Part shown: piece after piece, positions 50,176 through 59,787 of the stretch
Layout of the letters: each line of letters begins with the position of its first letter
Numbering within the stretch: position 1 is the stretch's first letter
Source of the DNA: Bacteroidales bacterium UBA1180
GTDB taxonomy: Bacteria; Bacteroidota; Bacteroidia; Bacteroidales; Paludibacteraceae
NCBI GenBank assembly: GCA_002310195.1
Contig: DBYS01000014.1
Coordinates: forward strand, 72,069-136,068
Direction: 5' to 3'
DNA: 64,000 bases
Program-made: the position numbers and the translations under genes
Notes under the pieces: generated by a model
Databases searched by the model: none
What the model saw: only the letters and a program-made list of their open reading frames with translations
Told to the model about the DNA's origin: nothing

Positions 50176-52266
50176 TCATTTGGTGAGGCGGATATCTTTC
50201 TGCCCTTTGCGACGTATAGTGAGTGATGTCCATTCGTCAGGTAGAACAGGTTTGTATGCCTGCTTGAGTCCTTTGTCGGTTATGTCCAATCCGGCAAAGC
50301 CGAACAGCAGGGCTTGTAGTGTCCCGCCTGCACCTGTTATGAAGTACGGGTTCGTACCGCCATTAAATTCTGCCACTACGCGGAAAGGCGGATTGAGGTT
50401 AGGCAGGTAGGAGTCGCGCCACCAGTACAGGGCTTTGTCCGGCATATCGAGCCGGGCGTATAGCGTGGCGTAGATAGATTTGGACATAGCGGGAGTTTTC
50501 TGCTCCGGCACCGTAGCGATGTAATACTCCAGATTATGCAGGATAGCCTGTTTGTCGGTGATGATATGTAGCGGATAAGCGAGCAACGCCACCGAAGCCT
50601 GTTTGGTGACTTCACCGTGATAGCCGTCATGCGAAGCAATGATGTCGCCGTCTAGATTCTTCAGCCGGAGTTTGTCGGCAGTAGCCTGCCATGCGGCATC
50701 GGCTTGTTCACCGAGTGCCTTGGCAGCTTTTTCTGCGTATTGGAGGTTCGTTTTTGCTACGCCGATGGTGAATGCATCATTATTCACCTGTTTACCGCCG
50801 AAAGAATTGCTATTCCACTCGTTAGCGCCGGTAACACAAATGATATCGCCGTTATCTTCGATACGGCTCACCCAGAAGTCAGCCGTACTGCGCAATATAG
50901 GGTAACCGATATCATGCAGCCACTGTTTGTCCTGCGTGAGTTGGTAGTATTGCCAGCATGCGACGGCTATATCGCCCGATACGTGTTGTTCGAGCGACGG
51001 ATACATTGCATGTGGGCTTGTCTCTTCCTGTCCAGAGCCGGCACTTTCCCATGGGAACATGGCACCTTTGTATCCGTGCATGTATGCATTGTTCATAGCC
51101 ATTGGCAGACGTTCGGAACGATACTGCAACATCTCCCGTGCGAGATTGGGTTGCATGAGCAGAAGGACAGGGAACATCCATGTTTCGCTATCCCAGAACA
51201 CATGTCCTGCGTAGCCCAAGCCCGACAGTCCCATAGGCGAGCAGCCGAAGGGATTACCCTCGCGGAAGAAAGCGTAGAGATGGTAGAGCATGGAGTGGAT
51301 ATCCTGTTGTGCCTGCGGGTCGCCATCGATCAATATATCGCTTTCCCATAGTTCGTCCCAGGCTTTGTTGTGTCGGCTGAGGATACGCTCATATCCCTCC
51401 AGCAGTTGATAGACGGTCAGCCGTTCCGCCTCGTTACGGGTATCCGGCACGACATTGGAGGCGATGATAGTACCCACAAGACAGAAATGCAGCGTATCGC
51501 CTGCAGCCATGTGGCGGGCAAACTCCATGGTGTGCCTGCCCACACCCCGATTGTCGCGGTGGATGATCGCGTACGGCGTGCCGACGGTTTCCTCACCCGG
51601 AAACATAAACGCCGTGGTAGCAGCCAGTTGATGTTTTCCTCCCGGGGACAGTGCCGTAGTAGTCATCAGACAATAAGAGGGATACTGCTCGGTGAAAGGG
51701 TTGGCTTTGTTGTCAACGTAGGAGATGTAGCCTTGCGGATCACGCAGTGCTTCAGGTGCCCGGTGCTGATTGAGCACCTGCAGTTGGCAGTCAGCTTTAG
51801 CAACAACCGTCACATCGGTCATAAACCCGTAGGGCAGATGACGGAGCGCCATGGTCGAGTACGTAACAGACACCTTATCGGCGTAATCAAAAGTCCCGCT
51901 GAAAACAGCGTTCCTGAAGTTCATCTGCTGGGTGTAGGCAGATATATTGCTTTTGCCTATTTTCTCACCGTCAACGCGCAGCTCAATGTCCAGCGGATTG
52001 ATGTTCGGGAAGTAGTTGTTGACGCGCACCGTACCGTAGATGTCGTACAATCCGCCCACAACCACCTTATCCACTTGCAGCGGATTACGGCTGCTGAGCA
52101 AACCTATTTGTCCGTTGGCAGAAGTGATGCCATAGTAGTTCCCTTGCAGGGGCTGGTCTGTACGGATGCTCCATGGGTCTTGCGACCACGCAAGAAGCGG
52201 ATATAGAATAAGCGATAATACAAGAATAATCCGTGCCATGGATTTGATATTTATAACCTTATTCAT
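50176..52266 (-). CDS. GH65-like glycosidase/phosphorylase, secreted
   Basis: A 696-residue protein. The start used is the ATG overlapping the upstream stop (ATGA); a second in-frame ATG nine codons on is possible. A signal peptide ending LAWSQ is followed by a beta-sandwich domain (about 30-250) and an (alpha/alpha)6 barrel. Barrel motifs are GHVFWDSETWMFPVLLL, RSERLPMAMNNAYMHGYKGAMFPWESA and the catalytic-acid region VTGANEWN (Glu483; phosphorylases usually have GPDE). The family acts on alpha-glucosidic disaccharides, glucosyl-galactosyl units or kojibiose. The export signal argues for hydrolysis over phosphorolysis (inference). Confidence 0.86.
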   Translation of the reverse strand: MNKVINIKSMARIILVLSLILYPLLAWSQDPWSIRTDQPLQGNYYGITSANGQIGLLSSRNPLQVDKVVVGGLYDIYGTVRVNNYFPNINPLDIELRVDGEKIGKSNISAYTQQMNFRNAVFSGTFDYADKVSVTYSTMALRHLPYGFMTDVTVVAKADCQLQVLNQHRAPEALRDPQGYISYVDNKANPFTEQYPSYCLMTTTALSPGGKHQLAATTAFMFPGEETVGTPYAIIHRDNRGVGRHTMEFARHMAAGDTLHFCLVGTIIASNVVPDTRNEAERLTVYQLLEGYERILSRHNKAWDELWESDILIDGDPQAQQDIHSMLYHLYAFFREGNPFGCSPMGLSGLGYAGHVFWDSETWMFPVLLLMQPNLAREMLQYRSERLPMAMNNAYMHGYKGAMFPWESAGSGQEETSPHAMYPSLEQHVSGDIAVACWQYYQLTQDKQWLHDIGYPILRSTADFWVSRIEDNGDIICVTGANEWNSNSFGGKQVNNDAFTIGVAKTNLQYAEKAAKALGEQADAAWQATADKLRLKNLDGDIIASHDGYHGEVTKQASVALLAYPLHIITDKQAILHNLEYYIATVPEQKTPAMSKSIYATLYARLDMPDKALYWWRDSYLPNLNPPFRVVAEFNGGTNPYFITGAGGTLQALLFGFAGLDITDKGLKQAYKPVLPDEWTSLTIRRKGQKDIRLTK

Positions 52267-52634
52267 TGCCCTACTTTTTTTAAGGTAATCGGGTAATAAA
52301 ATGGCGGGTAGATTTCTGCCCAACCCACTTGCATGTTAGTAATCGTCAGGGTATCATGGTTAAACCAAAACTGACATGTTGTTTCATAATCGGGCTCGCC
52401 TTTTGAGACCCAGTTACGGATAATATCCATACGACCATTATCAGTGACATGATATGTACAAGTACATCCTTCTTGGAGTATTATTTCATTGTATGTAATG
52501 ATTGTGTTTGGCATTGTACTGCAATCAAGTCGTTGCCATTCTCCAATAAGTGATTCATTAATATTGATTCTCGCAGAACAACTCCACAAAATCAACATAG
52601 CAAGAAGAATAAATATGTTATTTACTGATTTCAT
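52263..52634 (-). CDS. Small lipoprotein of 123 residues (AT-rich insert)
   Basis: Lipobox LILWSC (Cys19); the body INESLIGEWQRLDCSTMPNTII... with TITNMQVGWAEIYPPFYYPITLKK resembles a lipocalin-like or DUF4923-type fold often found in small Bacteroidota lipoproteins. No named family is certain. Base composition is clearly more AT-rich than the neighbours. It overlaps both flanking genes by four bases (ATGA), so it is translationally coupled to the GH65-like gene. Confidence 0.7.
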   Translation of the reverse strand: MKSVNNIFILLAMLILWSCSARININESLIGEWQRLDCSTMPNTIITYNEIILQEGCTCTYHVTDNGRMDIIRNWVSKGEPDYETTCQFWFNHDTLTITNMQVGWAEIYPPFYYPITLKKVGQ

Positions 52635-53044
52635 TTCAACATTTGAGTTATTTTAACTTGTTTAAAGCTATCTATATTATTCAATGCCAATTCCATTGTG
52701 TTGCTTAATGGGGTAATCCATTGGATAGTATCGTTGGGTTCAAGATATGTATATTGAAAAGTCCTTGATATATTTGATATACGAACATAAGGACCTCCTG
52801 TCATGTTATTCTCTATGTAGTCGTAAAAACATTCAGCCTCATTAAAAGATAGTAAAGAGTCTTTATTATTAGTAACGATGAATACTCCGAGTTGGTATTC
52901 TTTATTTACGTCATAGCATCCTATAATGCCAACCGCATGCCCCGTACAATTATTGATATCATTTACCGAATAATTTATTTCGTTGCTTTGAGAGCATGCG
53001 ATTGCCAATACGGTAAAAACAACTAAGAAAATTTTCTTTTTCAT
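52631..53044 (-). CDS. Small lipoprotein of 137 residues (AT-rich insert)
   Basis: Signal MKKKIFLVVFTVLAIACSQ with a lipobox (AIAC). The rest, beta-rich with NKEYQLGVFIVTNNKDS, GPYVRISNISRTFQYTYLEPNDTIQWITPLS, is not a family I recognise. Strong A/T bias and AT-ending codons set it apart from the genes on either side. It probably arrived with the two neighbours that share this bias. Confidence 0.68.
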   Translation of the reverse strand: MKKKIFLVVFTVLAIACSQSNEINYSVNDINNCTGHAVGIIGCYDVNKEYQLGVFIVTNNKDSLLSFNEAECFYDYIENNMTGGPYVRISNISRTFQYTYLEPNDTIQWITPLSNTMELALNNIDSFKQVKITQMLK

Positions 53045-53052
53045 AAATCCTC

Positions 53053-53268
53053 CTATCTGCCTAATTTAATTTCTAATTCTTTAATTCTTTCCTCTTGTTT
53101 AATGATATACAACGTCAGTTCCTCAATTTTTTGTAATAGTTGTATTTGGAGTAACTGAACGCTTACACCATTTTCCTGCATATCTTGCTCGGATTGAATT
53201 TCAGGAAGATGTTTGTTTTGTATAATATAGTCTCGCAAATAGTCCAAGGGACGAAGTTCATAGTTCAT
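53053..53268 (-). CDS. C-terminal fragment of a tail-fibre / S74-chaperone-type protein
   Basis: Only 71 residues: LRPLDYLRDYIIQNKHLPEIQSEQDM followed by a coiled coil LLQKIEELTLYIIKQEERIKELEIKL. In Bacteroidota this sequence usually forms the extreme C-terminus of much longer peptidase-S74/tail-fibre-domain surface proteins (HLP-x-(I/V)-x-S plus QKIEELTLY motifs). The long N-terminal part is missing and the upstream DNA belongs to another gene, so this is a remnant or a minimal stand-alone copy. It is AT-rich like the two lipoproteins after it. Confidence 0.65.
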   Translation of the reverse strand: MNYELRPLDYLRDYIIQNKHLPEIQSEQDMQENGVSVQLLQIQLLQKIEELTLYIIKQEERIKELEIKLGR

Positions 53269-53277
53269 TAATTATTT

Positions 53278-55647
53278 TCATCGGTTCAAATATTTCATTA
53301 TTTTCTTCCCGTTTATGATATATATTCCTTGCGGGAGAGCATTGATGTCGGTTCCCATATATTGTCCGGTAACGGAGTAAATGGCTCCATCGGTGATGGT
53401 TGGGCGAACAAACAGATTGTCGGTTGCTGCCGGGTGGTCATTGCCGGTAAATTCGACCGCCCCGATACAGGATTGTATGCCCCGCTGGCGGTTGAGTTGG
53501 TCGCGCGTAACAGAGCCGCTTATACTGCCGTCGCCGTTGAGGTCGTAGATGAATGCTGACTCGCAGAGCCGTTGGTTGGCGGGCAGGCAAGCGATGGAGT
53601 ACGTGCCGAGCGATTTTTGATAGATAGGATAGGTGCCGTCATCCTTGACCTGAGGAGAATATTGCCCACCGTTGAGCGTTCCGCCGAAGGTGGCGGTTAT
53701 CGTGTTCTCCCAACCATCAATCTCTGCCGAAGCAGAATACAGATTATAGGTATCCCGCCACACATTGACATCGTTGATTACCGTGTAGAGATCATTCCAT
53801 GCAGGTGCATCAGAGCCAATCTTCCGGTCGTTGGCAAGAATAAGATTATCCATCAGGCAAACCTTGCCTTTGCATATAGCCACGGCAGCGCCGCCGAAGT
53901 TTGCGTCTGTACCATCGAAGGTCAGATGGTTACCCATGAACGTACAAAGTCCGATATTCAGCGGTATGGTTGTTTCGGTCATATCCGCCCACAGTGCGGC
54001 ACCGCCGTAGCGCTTGGTCACGGTCGCCAGCCCCTTCTTGGCATAGAGGGTGTTTCCCAGGAACGAGCAGTTGAGGATATTGGCGGACTGCGGTGTCGCG
54101 GCGGGCGATATATCCAACGCGCCGCGTGTCGTAGCACTATTGCCGACGAAGGCACAGCGCTGCACATCAAGGATGGTGAATCCCAAAGCCTCGACGGCAC
54201 CGCCGGCAGAGTTGGCACTGTTCGACATAAAACGGCTGTCATGAACAGTCAGTTTATCTCTGTTCTGGCACCACACGGCACCGCCTGTAGATGCACTGTT
54301 CTGCTCAAACAGGCAGCCGCTAACCGTCAGTTGCTCACCCTTGTGCACAACGGCACCGCCTGTACCTGACGCCGAGTTGTTATGAATATAGCAATCCGTA
54401 AGGCTCATATTCGGTCCGTACGAATAGATTGCTCCGCCACCGGTGAGCGATGTGTTGTTGCCGCCCGACAACTCGATATGATCCAACGCAAGATTATAAT
54501 AATGAGGGATATTGATAATAGCCGCAGTCAAGTCGTTCGCACGGAAATGAGTCCTGCCGGTTTGTTGCGTGAACGAGCTATTCCACCCGCCGCTCAATGT
54601 GAGCGAGCACTCAGGCGAAATTGATGTAGTGACATCGCAGATGCCATCAACCATATAGACGGTGTCTTCAGGGGTGGCAGACGCCAGTGCTGTCAGAAAT
54701 GTCGCTTTATCGGTAGCGTAATATGCCGTCGGGTGCTCAGCCGTACCTAAACGGAAGCGGCCCAGCACCGGATAGTGATCCGAAGGATTGACCGTACGTC
54801 CGGATTCGGGGTAATACTCCGTGATGATATGTCGCGACAAGGGTTGCATGTGATCGTAGAAGATATAGTCGTACTCACTACCCGTCTGCTTCTGCACCGC
54901 CGGCGTCCACTCGGTGGTGGTAGCCGTTATCTGCGGTCCATCGGCAGGCAGGCACTGGTTGACCGGTGCTGTCAGCGCAAGATCGTAGAAGTGCGCAGCA
55001 TAGCCGCGATACGCCTCTTCGTGGGCGGAACGCGACATGTTGAAGTCACCCACCAGCACCATCGGGGTCTGCCCGACCAATGCACGAATACGATTGCCGA
55101 TAAGCTTGCCGGATTGTATGCCGCACTCGGTAGCACCGTAGTTGACATGCGTGCACACGAAATAGAAATCCTGCCCGGAAGCTTTGTCCTTCAGGTGCAG
55201 CCAAATACAGGTTCGTGCAATAGACTCGCCCCAGTCTGCCCCCGGCGTATCCGGATGCGAGTTGACATAGAAGAATCCTTTGTCCAAAACCGTGTATTTG
55301 GCGGTCTTGTAGAAGATCGAATTATAGGAATAACTCTTTCCCTCACGCTCTACCGAATAATCTGCGTAGCCTGTGAGCATATCTCTCAGGTCTTGCAGTT
55401 GTGACTTGCCGGTGGAAGCATCCTTGTTGTTGCCCGTCACTTCTTCCATACCTACGATGTCAAAATCGTAGCCGGTGATGTTCCTTACAACATACTCACG
55501 GCGGTTCGCCCATAGCTTCTCGCCCGTGTCGCCATTGGATGCATTGACATAGCGGATATTGTAATTGGCAAAACGGTGCACGCCGGCTTCTTCGGCATGT
55601 AATGTTATTGCCATCAGCAACGGCAGAATAAATAGAATCCGTTTCAT
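53278..55647 (-). CDS. Secreted EEP-phosphodiesterase / beta-helix fusion with T9SS tail
   Basis: A 789-residue protein. Signal peptide 1-19, then an endonuclease/exonuclease/phosphatase domain (about 20-300) with active-site motifs IVGMEEVTG, CTHVNYGATE, LVGDFNMS and PSDHYPVLGRF. A right-handed beta-helix of the choice-of-anchor Q / POMP type follows (about 330-690; NNSASGTGGAVVH, NSASTGGAVWCQN, SNSANSAGGAVEA). A T9SS tail closes it (YSVTGQYMGTDINALPQGIYIINGKK). The EEP domain cleaves phosphodiesters in nucleic acids, sphingomyelin or inositol phosphates; which one is unknown. The ATG used overlaps the upstream HAD stop. Confidence 0.88.
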   Translation of the reverse strand: MKRILFILPLLMAITLHAEEAGVHRFANYNIRYVNASNGDTGEKLWANRREYVVRNITGYDFDIVGMEEVTGNNKDASTGKSQLQDLRDMLTGYADYSVEREGKSYSYNSIFYKTAKYTVLDKGFFYVNSHPDTPGADWGESIARTCIWLHLKDKASGQDFYFVCTHVNYGATECGIQSGKLIGNRIRALVGQTPMVLVGDFNMSRSAHEEAYRGYAAHFYDLALTAPVNQCLPADGPQITATTTEWTPAVQKQTGSEYDYIFYDHMQPLSRHIITEYYPESGRTVNPSDHYPVLGRFRLGTAEHPTAYYATDKATFLTALASATPEDTVYMVDGICDVTTSISPECSLTLSGGWNSSFTQQTGRTHFRANDLTAAIINIPHYYNLALDHIELSGGNNTSLTGGGAIYSYGPNMSLTDCYIHNNSASGTGGAVVHKGEQLTVSGCLFEQNSASTGGAVWCQNRDKLTVHDSRFMSNSANSAGGAVEALGFTILDVQRCAFVGNSATTRGALDISPAATPQSANILNCSFLGNTLYAKKGLATVTKRYGGAALWADMTETTIPLNIGLCTFMGNHLTFDGTDANFGGAAVAICKGKVCLMDNLILANDRKIGSDAPAWNDLYTVINDVNVWRDTYNLYSASAEIDGWENTITATFGGTLNGGQYSPQVKDDGTYPIYQKSLGTYSIACLPANQRLCESAFIYDLNGDGSISGSVTRDQLNRQRGIQSCIGAVEFTGNDHPAATDNLFVRPTITDGAIYSVTGQYMGTDINALPQGIYIINGKKIMKYLNR

Positions 55648-56264
55648 CACTTATTGTTACTTAACAGTTCGAATATACACTCGTCAATCGATGCGAACGT
55701 TCGCCATCCCATCGCCTCTCCGGCCTTGCGGTTACGTTCGGCATCATCGATATATATAATTTCCTGTCCTTGCGGTACAGTACGGCACACCTCGTCGAAG
55801 ATAGGTTTCTCGGGTTTGTGCAGATGTAAGCGGAAGGAAAGGAACACATGGTCGAAATGGTCCTTCAGGCTGTAGCCGTCGTAACAGAACATCTGTTCGA
55901 TATACTGCCAATGCATTTCATTGGTGTTGGATAGCATACAAACGGTATGTCCCTGCCGTCGCAGATGCCGGAGCAGCACTTTTCTGCTTTCCTGAATAGG
56001 TGCCAGCTCGGACAGCCATACTTGTCGTATCTGCTCGTCGGTTATCTCCGGGCGGCAGAACTCATGGAAGTGCTGCAGGGCCTGCTTGGAAGACAGATAA
56101 CCCAACTCATAGTCATGCAGGAACGAGTCGCCGCCACCAGCCAGGAGTACATCAGGGTCAAGCCCCGCATGCCCGCCTTCGGGCATCAGACGGTGCAGAC
56201 GGTTGAGAAACCCTTGCACGTCGATGTCCGAAAGCACGCCGCCGAGGTCAAATACGAAGACCAT
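55647..56264 (-). CDS. HAD-superfamily phosphatase (YihX-like, HAD-IA)
   Basis: A 205-residue cytoplasmic HAD hydrolase. Motif I FDLGGVLSD (nucleophile Asp6), motif II MLSNTNE, Lys in the HKPEKPIFDE motif III, and motif IV IIYIDDAERN. The DLGxV form of motif I matches the YihX subgroup, which dephosphorylates alpha-glucose-1-phosphate and related sugar phosphates. Located between two secreted beta-helix genes with overlaps or gaps of less than 10 bases, it probably processes a phosphorylated sugar imported by this locus. Confidence 0.88.
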   Translation of the reverse strand: MVFVFDLGGVLSDIDVQGFLNRLHRLMPEGGHAGLDPDVLLAGGGDSFLHDYELGYLSSKQALQHFHEFCRPEITDEQIRQVWLSELAPIQESRKVLLRHLRRQGHTVCMLSNTNEMHWQYIEQMFCYDGYSLKDHFDHVFLSFRLHLHKPEKPIFDEVCRTVPQGQEIIYIDDAERNRKAGEAMGWRTFASIDECIFELLSNNK

Positions 56265-56270
56265 AGGTTT

Positions 56271-57929
56271 TTACTTGACAACCTTTTTGCCGTCGATGAT
56301 ATAAACACCAGCGGGCAGTGCGGCAGCATCTTCGCCCAGATAGTTGCCGAGCAGCGAGAACACCCCCGTACGGGCAGCATTGCCGTAAACATTCTCAACA
56401 GCCTCCTCAACCGGATCATCTTTCCATTCAGGAGCGACGCCATTGGGATCATACGAGCCGGCGACAGATGTAGCAGCACGCGTGTATCCGCGCTGGTCCT
56501 TATCGAGATCCATCACCTTAGCCATCTCATCAATCGGCCATGTGTTGACAGTAGCTTTGACAGCAGCGATGTCGATAGGCGCAGCATCAGCCAACGGAGC
56601 AATGACGTCGCTCACACCGCCTTGGTTGGCGATAGCATTTGTGCCAAATACCTTCTCGATAGTATTGACAGTTTCCAGCGAGGTCGGAACCTTATCGGTA
56701 GCCGCGAAGCCGCTGTTCTCCACTGTGCTGTTGTTCATTACCGTACCTAATACATTGTAGCCTGCGCTATATACAGCCGTACCGGCAGTCTGGATGAAGA
56801 CCACAGCATCGGATGCGGTAAAGTCATCGTTGGCAGCGTATTCAACCATGATGTTGCCGGCGAAATAGTTCTTTGAGTCTGTACCGGCAGAGACAGCCGA
56901 TCCGTTGTTCGATCCCCGGTTGCTGCGTTGGCGGCATGGGTTGTTGTAGAAGGTGTTGTTGATGAAGTACGCCGAATTGTTGCCACCTACGCGTATTCCA
57001 ACGCCGCGGTACCAGCACTTGGCATCAGCAATAAGACAGTTGACCAAGTACACTGTACCACCATTGTCTGCAACAGAGCAGTTGCCACCATAGGTGCCCC
57101 ACTTTTCATTGCCGGGTTCGCTAGTAAGCGTGCTATAGGCAATATTATTGCGGAACTCGCAACGCTCGAAATATGCTACAGCATTATCTTCCGGTCCGTG
57201 AGCGGAAGAGTTTGACTGACGTGCACGCACTTGGAAAGCAGCACCTGAACCTTTCGCCGTGATGTTGTCGCGGAAGATGCAGTCGAAGCATCGAACAGCA
57301 CTACCCCAGATTTCGATAGCACCGTTCGAACCATTTGCATCATCATTGGTTTGCGAATCATTGTTCAGGAAACGGCAGAAGTGAAAATCCACCTGTGCAG
57401 CCTGCACGAATACCATATTGCCCCAATACTTGCTGTTCAGACGCATGCCATCGCGGAAGGTGATACCCCAGATTTCGGTTTTCTGCCAATCTTTGTAATA
57501 CGCCTCGCTCTTCTCCGTGGGATCACCGGCACCTATATAGACGAAGGCATAATCGGTGTTGTCACCCTTGCCGTCACCGTCGAGGTCGGCAGAGAAGACG
57601 GATTGTCCGCCAAGTGCGTAATTGTACGATGTTTTGGTGCCTTTCATCGTGGAAGGATAACCGCCTTTGAGCACCACACCTTGCGGGATAACCCACTTAT
57701 TGGTGTTGATGTCCGGAGCATAGTTGCCTTCCATGAGGTAGAATTCCATACCGGGTTCAGCTCCTGCGAGCGTTGCGCCAAGGTACTCTGCAGCCGCAGC
57801 GTTCTCCCACGAAGAACCGTCTTCGTCGCCGTTACCGTTCGGAGAGAAGAAGTAACGAACAACCTCATCTTGAGCGCTGAGGCCCATAGTCAGTGCTGCA
57901 AACAGCACGATAAAGATAGATCTTTTCAT
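56271..57929 (-). CDS. Secreted right-handed beta-helix protein with T9SS tail
   Basis: A 552-residue protein: signal peptide MKRSIFIVLFAALTMGLSAQ, then a parallel beta-helix (about 30-430) with PNGNGDEDGSSWENA, VILKGGYP-like turn, CRFLNNDSQTNDDANGSNGA, CEFRNNIAY and YFINNTFYNNP coils. A short tail GNYLGEDAAALPAGVYIIDGKKVVK is a T9SS signal. Polysaccharide lyases and glycan-binding proteins share this fold; no lyase catalytic set is evident. It follows SusD by 31 bases and is probably the surface glycan-binding or degrading member of the locus. Confidence 0.86.
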   Translation of the reverse strand: MKRSIFIVLFAALTMGLSAQDEVVRYFFSPNGNGDEDGSSWENAAAAEYLGATLAGAEPGMEFYLMEGNYAPDINTNKWVIPQGVVLKGGYPSTMKGTKTSYNYALGGQSVFSADLDGDGKGDNTDYAFVYIGAGDPTEKSEAYYKDWQKTEIWGITFRDGMRLNSKYWGNMVFVQAAQVDFHFCRFLNNDSQTNDDANGSNGAIEIWGSAVRCFDCIFRDNITAKGSGAAFQVRARQSNSSAHGPEDNAVAYFERCEFRNNIAYSTLTSEPGNEKWGTYGGNCSVADNGGTVYLVNCLIADAKCWYRGVGIRVGGNNSAYFINNTFYNNPCRQRSNRGSNNGSAVSAGTDSKNYFAGNIMVEYAANDDFTASDAVVFIQTAGTAVYSAGYNVLGTVMNNSTVENSGFAATDKVPTSLETVNTIEKVFGTNAIANQGGVSDVIAPLADAAPIDIAAVKATVNTWPIDEMAKVMDLDKDQRGYTRAATSVAGSYDPNGVAPEWKDDPVEEAVENVYGNAARTGVFSLLGNYLGEDAAALPAGVYIIDGKKVVK

Positions 57930-57960
57930 AACTGATTTGATTAAAGGTTAAACATTATAG

Positions 57961-59775
57961 TTAGAAATTGAGATTATCAACCCATCCGGGGTTCTGCGTG
58001 AGAGCGCCCATGGTCATGGTGCGGTCGGTGATAGGAACGGGATAGAGATAATCCTTGTCTTCATTCCATTGCATAATCATATCCTTATAGGCTACCATGT
58101 TACCCGATGTGCCGTTTGAGAGGAATATATCCTGGTTAAACACAAGACATGTCACACCGATACCTCCGCTCTTTTTGGTGGGTGACAGGAGGATGTTCGC
58201 CTTGCCGTCGCCTGTAAGGTCGTACTTGCCTTCGCGCGGGAAGAACAGTCCGAGACGCGGCAGAGTGAACAGGTGTCCCTCCCGCCAGCGGATGATATCC
58301 CAGTAGTGTAGTCCTTCGAGCGGAGTCTCGACGAGTCGTTCGCGTCGGATCTCGAGTATTACGCCTTTGTTGTCGGATGCGAGTAGTACGGGTGAAGAGA
58401 ATCCGTATCCGCTCTGGGAAGTCATGTAATCATCGGGATGCGCGTTGGCGTCACTTAGGTTAAGGTGTGCCACTCCAGCCCTGTCACGCAAGCGGTTGAC
58501 CGACATATCGAGGTCAGCTTGTGTGATGGTTCCCAATTCGGCTTTGGCCTCGGCATAATTGAGATAGACCTCAGCCAATCGCATGATTGGTATAGCACAA
58601 ACGCTTCCTCCCCAGGTGTTGTAGGTGGACTCCATGATGTACTTGATGTACTTGTATCCGGTGAGGCTCATCTGCAGATTGACGGCATAGGATTTGTCTG
58701 CGCCCATCTGGATATATCCCGGGGCATGAATCGTTTGTGCCATACGGCGGTCTCTACTATTGAACACCTCGATGTACGACAAAGTGTCGAATCTCGTCTT
58801 GGCAGTGAACGGTGTGCCGTCCTGCATGAGATAGAGGTCAGCAAAACGCTTGGTGAATCCTGTAGCGCGAGCAACCGACCACGCTTGTGCGTTGTGCTTG
58901 ATGTCAAGGTCCTTGCTATAGGCTCGTGCCCAAATGACCTCTTCTGTTTGCGGAGTGAGTGTGGCGAAGAGGGTGCGATAGGGTTCACTGCCGGTGGTAT
59001 AGAGGCTGTAGCCTCCCTCCTGCATAAGTTTGAGTGAGGCGTCGGCAGCCTTGGTAAGCAGGTCATCCCAGGGCAGTTGTTCGCTATAGATATCGCTACC
59101 ACCGTTGAATGTTGTACCGGCGTGGTACTTACGGAACGTACCTTCGAAGAGGCAGACACGCGACTTGAGTGCCAGAGCAGTCCAGCGGTTGACCTCATAG
59201 GTGGTGCGTGTGGCCGGCAGTTCGTCGATGGCTTGATCCAGGTCGCTGATGATGTTGTTAATTACCACATCGCGCGAGTCTCGCGGACGGTTGAGTGCCT
59301 CGGTGTCATCGGCATTGATAACATGGTCGTACCATGGTACGGCACCGAAATGACGGAGCATATCGAAGTAAAAGTAAGCTCGGAAGAAATGCGCAACGCC
59401 CACGTAATGCTCGCGTGCTTCGATGTCGGCACACTGGTCGGCGTTCTCCAACAGATAGTTGATCTTGCGGAGAGTCTTCCATGTGTCTTTCTTCCAATAT
59501 GCCTCACCACTATGGACATCACGTATGCCACGCATCTCATCGTTTGGCACAGGCGCTACGAAATGCTCTCCCTCCTCGGCATACATCGTCTCGGGATCCG
59601 GCAGCAGCCGATAGAAATAGTTGCTATATTCCTGCAGGGCAGTCCCGGAGGTGAAGTATGTAGCGGTTGACAACTGGTCCTCCGGATAGAGGTCCATGTT
59701 GCAGCTACTAAGAGCAAAGACTGCTATCGCTGAAAGAGCAAAGACCGTAACACTGAAAGATTTATAGTTTTTCAT
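57961..59775 (-). CDS. SusD/RagB-family glycan-binding lipoprotein
   Basis: A 604-residue outer-membrane lipoprotein, signal ending FALSSCNMD. SusD hallmarks are present: LYPEDQLSTATYF, AHFFRAYFYFDMLRHFGAVPWYD (TPR helix), AIPIMRLAEVYLNYAEAKAELG and ILEIRRERLVETPLEGLHYWDIIRW. It lies 12 bases after the SusC gene. Ligand unknown; the locus contains phosphodiesterases and a HAD phosphatase. Confidence 0.95.
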   Translation of the reverse strand: MKNYKSFSVTVFALSAIAVFALSSCNMDLYPEDQLSTATYFTSGTALQEYSNYFYRLLPDPETMYAEEGEHFVAPVPNDEMRGIRDVHSGEAYWKKDTWKTLRKINYLLENADQCADIEAREHYVGVAHFFRAYFYFDMLRHFGAVPWYDHVINADDTEALNRPRDSRDVVINNIISDLDQAIDELPATRTTYEVNRWTALALKSRVCLFEGTFRKYHAGTTFNGGSDIYSEQLPWDDLLTKAADASLKLMQEGGYSLYTTGSEPYRTLFATLTPQTEEVIWARAYSKDLDIKHNAQAWSVARATGFTKRFADLYLMQDGTPFTAKTRFDTLSYIEVFNSRDRRMAQTIHAPGYIQMGADKSYAVNLQMSLTGYKYIKYIMESTYNTWGGSVCAIPIMRLAEVYLNYAEAKAELGTITQADLDMSVNRLRDRAGVAHLNLSDANAHPDDYMTSQSGYGFSSPVLLASDNKGVILEIRRERLVETPLEGLHYWDIIRWREGHLFTLPRLGLFFPREGKYDLTGDGKANILLSPTKKSGGIGVTCLVFNQDIFLSNGTSGNMVAYKDMIMQWNEDKDYLYPVPITDRTMTMGALTQNPGWVDNLNF

Positions 59776-59787
59776 ACTTGTAGGGCG

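Noticed and set aside
50176..52266. A trehalose or kojibiose phosphorylase of the cytoplasm
   Set aside because: The family fits, but the signal peptide predicts export, and the catalytic region is GANEW rather than GPDE, so a specific phosphorylase name is not supported.
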